Shown piece after piece: positions 60,198-64,000 of a DNA stretch of 64,000 bases (positions are counted from its first letter, which is position 1; the number at the start of each line of letters is the position of its first letter). A model generated the notes under the pieces. It made no database searches and was not told the origin of the DNA. It was given only the letters and a program-made list of their open reading frames with translations. The stretch covers positions 21,019 to 85,018 of the forward strand of contig JBQCGP010000075.1 in the NCBI GenBank assembly GCA_051955535.1, written 5' to 3'. The stretch comes from 13-2-20CM-68-14 sp051955535. Lineage in GTDB: Bacteria > Actinomycetota > Thermoleophilia > Gaiellales > Gaiellaceae. A program made the position numbers and the translations under genes.

Positions 60198-60237
60198 TGA
60201 GCGGCAGGGGCCGAGGAGTAAGACTCCGTACCCAGGG

Positions 60238-60792
60238 ATGGACGCTCTCCAGTTATTGCTTCGCGGGGCCCGCGAGGCCCGAGCCCCTGAAGGTGTGGTG
60301 ACCCGAATCATCGCGATCGACGGGCCAGGCGGAGCCGGCAAGACCACGCTCGCGGCTTGGCTGGCCGAGGAGCTGCGGGCGACCGCTGTTATTCACACGG
60401 ACGACTTCGCAAGCTGGGACAACCCAATCGATTGGTGGCCCGCGCTGATCGAACAAGCCCTCAAGCCCTTGGCGGCGGGAGCGGTTGCGCGCTACCAACC
60501 GACAGCCTGGGCGGGAGAGAAACGCGCACCGATCGTGATCGAGCCACGGGGAGCGGTGCTGCTCGAAGGAGTGTCGGCCGCTCGGAATTCGTTTCGCCCC
60601 TACCTCGCCTACAGCATCTGGGTGGAGACGGATCGGGCGGTACGGCTCCAACGAGGGATCGGCCGCGACGGCGAAGACTCGCGCGCACAGTGGGAACGCT
60701 GGATGGACGAGGAGGATGACTACGTCGCACGCCAGCGACCGGCCGAACACGTTGACGTCGTCCTACCCGGCGACGAAGACCTCTGGCGGTAG
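60238..60792 (+). CDS. uridine-kinase-like P-loop kinase
   Basis: 184 residues from ATG 60238. Walker A IIAIDGPGGAGKTTLA, then TAVIHTDDFASWDNPIDWWP, which matches the Asp-containing substrate loop of uridine kinase/phosphoribulokinase-like proteins, and VLLEGVSAARNSFRP (Walker B region). Arginine-rich end of the lid: SIWVETDRAVRLQRGIGRDG. A nucleoside or sugar substrate is likely. One gene in its module. Confidence 0.85.
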   Translation: MDALQLLLRGAREARAPEGVVTRIIAIDGPGGAGKTTLAAWLAEELRATAVIHTDDFASWDNPIDWWPALIEQALKPLAAGAVARYQPTAWAGEKRAPIVIEPRGAVLLEGVSAARNSFRPYLAYSIWVETDRAVRLQRGIGRDGEDSRAQWERWMDEEDDYVARQRPAEHVDVVLPGDEDLWR

Positions 60793-60801
60793 GCGCTCGA
60801 C

Positions 60802-60826
60802 TGGGCCAGTGTTCGCGAATGTCCCC
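60802..60826 (+). repeat. array repeat copy 3
   Basis: Middle triplet CGC, then GAATGTCCCC. It begins 9 bases after the kinase stop. Confidence 0.85.
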
Positions 60827-60933
60827 CCACCGAGAATCGAAGGAGTCCATGCAGCGAACCCGCTCAAGGTCAAGGTCTTGTAAGGAATCGGGCGTGGCCA
60901 AAACCTTTCGGGCATCTGAACGTTCTAGAACCC

Positions 60934-61149
60934 ATGGACACGACCCCTGCACTCTCAGAGTGGCCGGTGCTTCCTTCCGGCGACGAAGACGGCGCCGTCT
61001 ATCGCTGGCGTGAGGAGCAGTTCCGCGAGCTAGGGTTCAGCCGTTCGAAGGCCGTGGAGCTCGCGGTTTCGCTGGCAGATCTTGCGCAGGCCCGCCAACT
61101 AGTCGCTTCCGGCTGCGCGCTGGGCCTCGCTCTCCGGATCCTTAGTTAG
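60934..61149 (+). CDS. small conserved actinobacterial-type protein
   Basis: 71 residues: VYRWREEQFRELGFSRSKAV then LADLAQARQLVASGCALGLA, an all-helical pattern that recurs in many actinobacterial genomes as a protein of unknown role. ATG preceded by GAACCC; no strong ribosome site. Single gene of its module. Confidence 0.6.
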   Translation: MDTTPALSEWPVLPSGDEDGAVYRWREEQFRELGFSRSKAVELAVSLADLAQARQLVASGCALGLALRILS

Positions 61150-61186
61150 CAGCCCTTCCGCAAGCCTCACGTTGAGCGCTCTCGCG

Positions 61187-61198
61187 TGGGCCAGTGTT
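61187..61198 (+). repeat. array repeat copy 4 (half)
   Basis: Only the left half TGGGCCAGTGTT is kept; the right half is replaced by unrelated sequence. It lies between two convergent genes. Confidence 0.7.
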
Positions 61199-61212
61199 GA
61201 ACTTGGGCAGTC

Positions 61213-61602
61213 CTACCGCGCGTGCCTATAGATGCGGTACCCAGGCTTCACCTTGTGGGGCAGCGCCTCGTAGAAGGCCGTGGAGCCGTTCTCGGAGAGC
61301 AAGTCCATCCGTGCGAGCCCCGACCGCTCGAAGAGCTCGCCGACCAATGCGCGGCCAATGCCCATGCGGCGAAATCGCTGGTCAACGACGAGTAGGCCGA
61401 GATAGGCCATGACACGTCCGTCTGTGAGCAATTCAGCAGCGCCGATGACGTTGCCGTCGCTCAGTGCCGTCAGGGCGATGACGCCTGGGGCCGAGAATGC
61501 AGCCGCCACGTTCTCTGGCGACCAGGAAGGCCAGCCCTCCGCGGCGCAGAGACGCACAACGCCCTCGACGTGCGCCGCCTCGAACGTCGCAATCTCGGCC
61601 AC
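61213..61602 (-). CDS. GNAT-family acetyltransferase
   Basis: 129 residues with the acetyl-CoA loop VVDQRFRRMGIGRALVGELF (R-x-x-G-x-G/A) and DLLSENGSTAFYEALPHKVK near the C-terminus. It resembles small GNATs that modify free amino compounds. The minus-strand orientation differs from its neighbours in the array. Confidence 0.9.
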   Translation of the reverse strand: MAEIATFEAAHVEGVVRLCAAEGWPSWSPENVAAAFSAPGVIALTALSDGNVIGAAELLTDGRVMAYLGLLVVDQRFRRMGIGRALVGELFERSGLARMDLLSENGSTAFYEALPHKVKPGYRIYRHAR

Positions 61603-61634
61603 GCCTCAGTATCGCGCGGCCGAGCGCCGTCGCC

Positions 61635-61659
61635 TGGGCCAGCGTTCGCGAATGGCCCC
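61635..61659 (+). repeat. array repeat copy 5
   Basis: One change in the left half (TGGGCCAGCGTT), middle CGC, then GAATGGCCCC. It lies 33 bases upstream of the GNAT start. Confidence 0.8.
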
Positions 61660-61962
61660 CGAAGCTGGCGGACCAACCGGGTCTACTTGCAGCCCTTCAG
61701 CATTGCGGCTCCGGCTTAGCCCGTTACCGGCTGCACTGCCAGCGCGCAGCAGGGTAGACCCGCCTCGCCTGCACGTGTTCGGGGATATCGGCGGTCTTCA
61801 CCTCACCGGTGGGATCTTCGCGTCGATCATCGGGCCGACAGTTGACGCCTAATGACGCCCGACGGGAAGCGGAGGGCGGCGCGACGTGAACATCGAGTTC
61901 GTCTCGACGGTGGCGGTCGTCGCGCCTGATCCGTGATCGTGGGCATTCGTACATCCATGTGG
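61660..61962. other. gene-free stretch with a possible VOC N-terminal fragment
   Basis: No complete gene. At 61886-61936 a GTG frame of 16 codons (NIEFVSTVAVVAPDP, stop) resembles the first strand of VOC proteins and is probably a remnant. Confidence 0.35.
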
Positions 61963-62559
61963 TCATTCAGGCCGACGCTGCTGTGGGTAGATCGTTTCGC
62001 CGCGCGCCAGCATTTCGACGAACTTCGTAAGGCGGCGCGAGCGTGTGTCCGACCGCTTTGCGGTGGCAAGTCGGTAGAGGATTGCGTAGCGGTTCTGGCT
62101 GGTGAGAAGCGCGAACATTGCCGCCGCTTTCGGCTCGGCTGCGAGCGCTTCCGCGAGATCGTCCGGCGTCTCGATCGTTGCAGAACCGGCGTAGGCACCT
62201 TGCCAGCGTCCATCTGAACGCGCCTGCTCGACCGCGGCCTTACCTGTCGGCGTCATCCGCCCTTCGCCAATCAGGCGCTCTGCTAGGTCAACGTTTCGCT
62301 TTGACCAGGCGCTTCGCTTCCGTCGTGGGGTGAAGCGCTGTCGGTAGCTGTCGGCGTCGCAGCGACGGACTTGGCCGTCGATCCAGCCGTAGCAGAGCGC
62401 CTCCTCCAAAGCCTCCTGGTACCTCAATCGAGTCGGTGGATGCCCGCCTCGCTTCGCCAGGGCGAGCCATACGCCGTCCGAAGTCGCGTGCCGATGTGCG
62501 AGCCAGGCGGCCCACGCCGCCGCGTCTTCCACGATCAGCTCTGGCAAATCGTCGCCCAT
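61963..62559 (-). CDS. YdeI/OmpD-associated-family protein
   Basis: 198 residues from ATG 62559: VEDAAAWAAWLAHRHATSDG, GVWLALAKRGGHPPTRLRYQ, ALCYGWIDGQVRRCDADSYR, RFTPRRKRSAWSKRN and the C-terminal two-helix domain (LAEALAAEPKAAAMFALLTS). This is the family pattern of bacteriocin-resistance-linked YdeI proteins, with unknown biochemistry. A GTG at 62607 would add 16 residues. Confidence 0.9.
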   Translation of the reverse strand: MGDDLPELIVEDAAAWAAWLAHRHATSDGVWLALAKRGGHPPTRLRYQEALEEALCYGWIDGQVRRCDADSYRQRFTPRRKRSAWSKRNVDLAERLIGEGRMTPTGKAAVEQARSDGRWQGAYAGSATIETPDDLAEALAAEPKAAAMFALLTSQNRYAILYRLATAKRSDTRSRRLTKFVEMLARGETIYPQQRRPE

Positions 62560-62608
62560 CCGCGCCAACCAGGCTAGAGCACGCGATCCAGGGCGGCGCT
62601 CGGTCACT

Positions 62609-62633
62609 TGGGCCAGTGTTCGGGAATGTCCCC
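62609..62633 (+). repeat. array repeat copy 6
   Basis: Middle triplet CGG, then GAATGTCCCC. Lies between the ends of the signal peptidase gene and the start of the YdeI-like gene. Confidence 0.85.
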
Positions 62634-62665
62634 CGAATCGGAACTGCCTGGCGCCAATAGGCGGC

Positions 62666-63250
62666 CTAGTGCAAGGCGATTCTGTTGGGCGGCCAGTAGG
62701 TGAGGATGACCGGACCGATCAGGCTGCTCCGCGCGACCGACCCCCACACGCGTGAGTCACACGAGTTGGTGCGGTCGTCGCCGAGGAGGAAGTATCGGCC
62801 TGGCGGAACACGCCAGCTGCCCGTGCGATGGTCGCGCAGCGCGGGGTCGACATAGGACTCGTTCAAGGGCTTGCCGTTGATGAAGACGAAGCCGTTCTGC
62901 TCCGACACCAGCTCGTTAGGGAGTCCGATCAGCCGCTTCACGAACGTGCTGCCACCGTCACCGGACCCACACTTCGCGGCAGTCCTCGGTGCCTTAAAGA
63001 CGACGATCTGGCCGCGCTTCGGGCTGCCGAATCGGTAGGTGAGCCGATTCACGAGCACCCGGTCGCTGAACGTTCCACGGCAGAACGCACTCGGTCTCGC
63101 GCAGTGGAGCGTTGGCTCCATCGACGACGAAGGGATGCGGTACGGCTTCGCGACTTCGGCCTGAAAGACCAGGACGAATCCCGCGGCGCATGCGATGGTC
63201 ACGATCCAGTCGAGCACTCGTAGCCAAGGTCGGGGGATGCGACGACGCAT
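62666..63250 (-). CDS. lepB: signal peptidase I
   Basis: Membrane serine protease that removes Sec and Tat signal peptides. From ATG 63250 it has one N-terminal helix (about 11-31), the catalytic Ser43 in IPSSSMEPTL, catalytic Lys105 in STFVKRLIGL, and the C-terminal box GDDRTNSCDSRVWGSV. At 194 residues it is a compact bacterial form. Extra cysteines (50, 57, 94, 159 or so) may be structural. Its presence as an isolated gene inside the repeat array is unusual. Confidence 0.92.
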   Translation of the reverse strand: MRRRIPRPWLRVLDWIVTIACAAGFVLVFQAEVAKPYRIPSSSMEPTLHCARPSAFCRGTFSDRVLVNRLTYRFGSPKRGQIVVFKAPRTAAKCGSGDGGSTFVKRLIGLPNELVSEQNGFVFINGKPLNESYVDPALRDHRTGSWRVPPGRYFLLGDDRTNSCDSRVWGSVARSSLIGPVILTYWPPNRIALH

Positions 63251-63360
63251 GCGACAGGCACGTTGCATTCGGCTCGAAACAAACTCTAGGTGCCCGAAAT
63301 TAACTATGTGTTTGGGCCAACGAGTCGGCTTACACCGCTCAGCGCCCCCCGGTGACCGAG

Positions 63361-64000
63361 TCACTTGGGCGGAGGCCTGGGCCAGTGTTCCGGAATGACC
63401 CTGAACGGCGCGTTCATTTCATGTCGAACCCATCTTTGCGAGAGGGGTTCGGGAAGACCGAAGCGGCCGGGCCGCGCGGGGTCGGCGAAGAAGGTGATCT
63501 CGTCGACCTTGCTGCCGCTCAAGGTGAGCACCATCATGCCCCGAGGTTGCGAGCGCAGGTAGTAGCCGAAGGCCGGCTGGCCGTTGGCGCGGGTCGGGCG
63601 TAGCTGTAGCGGGGCCCCGCGAACCTCGGCGCGGTCGTCGAGGAACACGCCGATCGCTTCGTGTCCGATGAGCTCGAGCGGCTGCGGCGGCATGGTCACA
63701 CGAGCGTCGGAGCTCAGCAGAGTTAGGAGGCGCGCCGTGTTGCCGGCTTCGACGGCGTCGCTGAAGGTGGCGAGAAGGTTCCGTTCGGTCGGCGAGTCGG
63801 GAAGCGGCGCCTGCTGGCGTTCGACGTTGTACGAGTCGAGCGTTGCGCGTGCGCGTTGGAGCGCGGCTTTGACCGACTGCGGCGTCGTCTCGAGGATCGA
63901 GGCGGCTTCGTCGGTGTGGAAGCCGAGCACGTCGCGCAGCACGAGCGCTGCGCGCTGCTTCGCGGGCAGCTGCTGCAGCGCGACGATGAACGAGAGCTGG
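63361..64000 (-). CDS. SigJ-like (ECF41-type) sigma factor with SnoaL-like C-terminal domain, 5' end beyond the window
   Basis: Cut by the window edge. What is visible is region 4 (LQQLPAKQRAALVLRDVLGF, TDEAASILETTPQSVKAALQ, RARATLD) followed by a SnoaL/NTF2-like domain (about residues 75-190 of the visible part: LLATFSDAVEAGNTARLLTL, YYLRSQPRGMMVLTLSG, DEITFFADPARPGRFGLPEP). In ECF41 factors this domain regulates the sigma factor. The last 15 codons run through array repeat copy 7, so the C-terminus (VIPEHWPRPPPK) seems to have been altered by the repeat. Confidence 0.9.
   Translation of the reverse strand, partial: QLSFIVALQQLPAKQRAALVLRDVLGFHTDEAASILETTPQSVKAALQRARATLDSYNVERQQAPLPDSPTERNLLATFSDAVEAGNTARLLTLLSSDARVTMPPQPLELIGHEAIGVFLDDRAEVRGAPLQLRPTRANGQPAFGYYLRSQPRGMMVLTLSGSKVDEITFFADPARPGRFGLPEPLSQRWVRHEMNAPFRVIPEHWPRPPPK
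63378..63402 (+). repeat. array repeat copy 7, inside the 3' end of the SigJ-like gene
   Basis: Middle triplet CCG, then GAATGACCCT (one change at the end). It lies in the last codons of the minus-strand sigma gene. Confidence 0.85.

Noticed and set aside
59068..63402. CRISPR array or classical integron
   Set aside because: Intervals contain genes and are far too long for spacers; attC core sites, an integron integrase and an attI site are not seen.

Overview
The window is very GC-rich with dense, often overlapping genes, many GTG and TTG starts, a SARP/BTAD regulator and leaderless-type promoters. This points to an actinobacterium. The family mix (secreted proteins ending in an FDWxDAGIG membrane anchor, heparin-lyase-I-like proteins with poly-Pro linkers) suggests the Thermoleophilia, but that is an inference without a phylogenetic test.

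Region 1 (1-11.4 kb) is a stress and housekeeping mosaic. It holds the 3' part of an MMPL transporter with a giant coiled-coil insert, tRNA-Lys(TTT), DoxX-like membrane proteins, universal stress proteins, a GreA paralogue whose acidic tip is lost, a NarL-type two-component pair, and a tight overlapping operon (9009 to 7280, minus strand). Several decayed fragments lie here (methyltransferase, transaldolase and universal stress protein pieces). Region 2 (11.4-15.4 kb) has a 1159-residue BTAD-ATPase-TPR regulator divergent from a small secreted anchored protein.

Region 3 (15.8-49.3 kb) is a complete Wzx/Wzy-type exopolysaccharide cluster. It opens beside a 3' half of a tRNA-Lys gene (an attachment-site-like scar) and a good promoter with a structured leader. 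It contains a priming sugar-phosphate transferase, Wzc-like kinase, Wzy, Wzx, six glycosyltransferases, two FemAB/GNAT-like transferases, asparagine synthetase-like enzyme, two ATP-grasp enzymes, FAD oxidoreductase, Trm112-methyltransferase, formyltransferase-propeller fusion, kinase fusion, deacetylase and three secreted lyase-like paralogues. Directly behind the priming transferase sit a D-2-hydroxyacid dehydrogenase and a phosphoenolpyruvate mutase with nearly all catalytic residues. No phosphonopyruvate decarboxylase is seen. The best reading is a phosphonate-modified glycan made by a reductive branch (phosphonopyruvate to phosphonolactate). This is the most interesting system in the window.

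Region 4 (49.4-58.8 kb) holds ordinary accessory genes: SDR, ArsR-AHSA1 pair with a clear leaderless promoter and palindromic operator, ECF sigma factor with a membrane partner, phosphatase, ICMT-like methyltransferase, TolB-like lipoprotein, hydrolase, an orphan PIN protein, GFA and SRPBCC proteins. Region 5 (58.2-64 kb) is an unusual array. One-gene or two-gene modules (DHFR-like, DUF6157, P-loop kinase, small conserved protein, GNAT, YdeI, signal peptidase I, SigJ-like sigma) are separated by seven same-strand copies of a 25-bp imperfectly palindromic repeat, with remnant S51 peptidase and VOC fragments at its edge.
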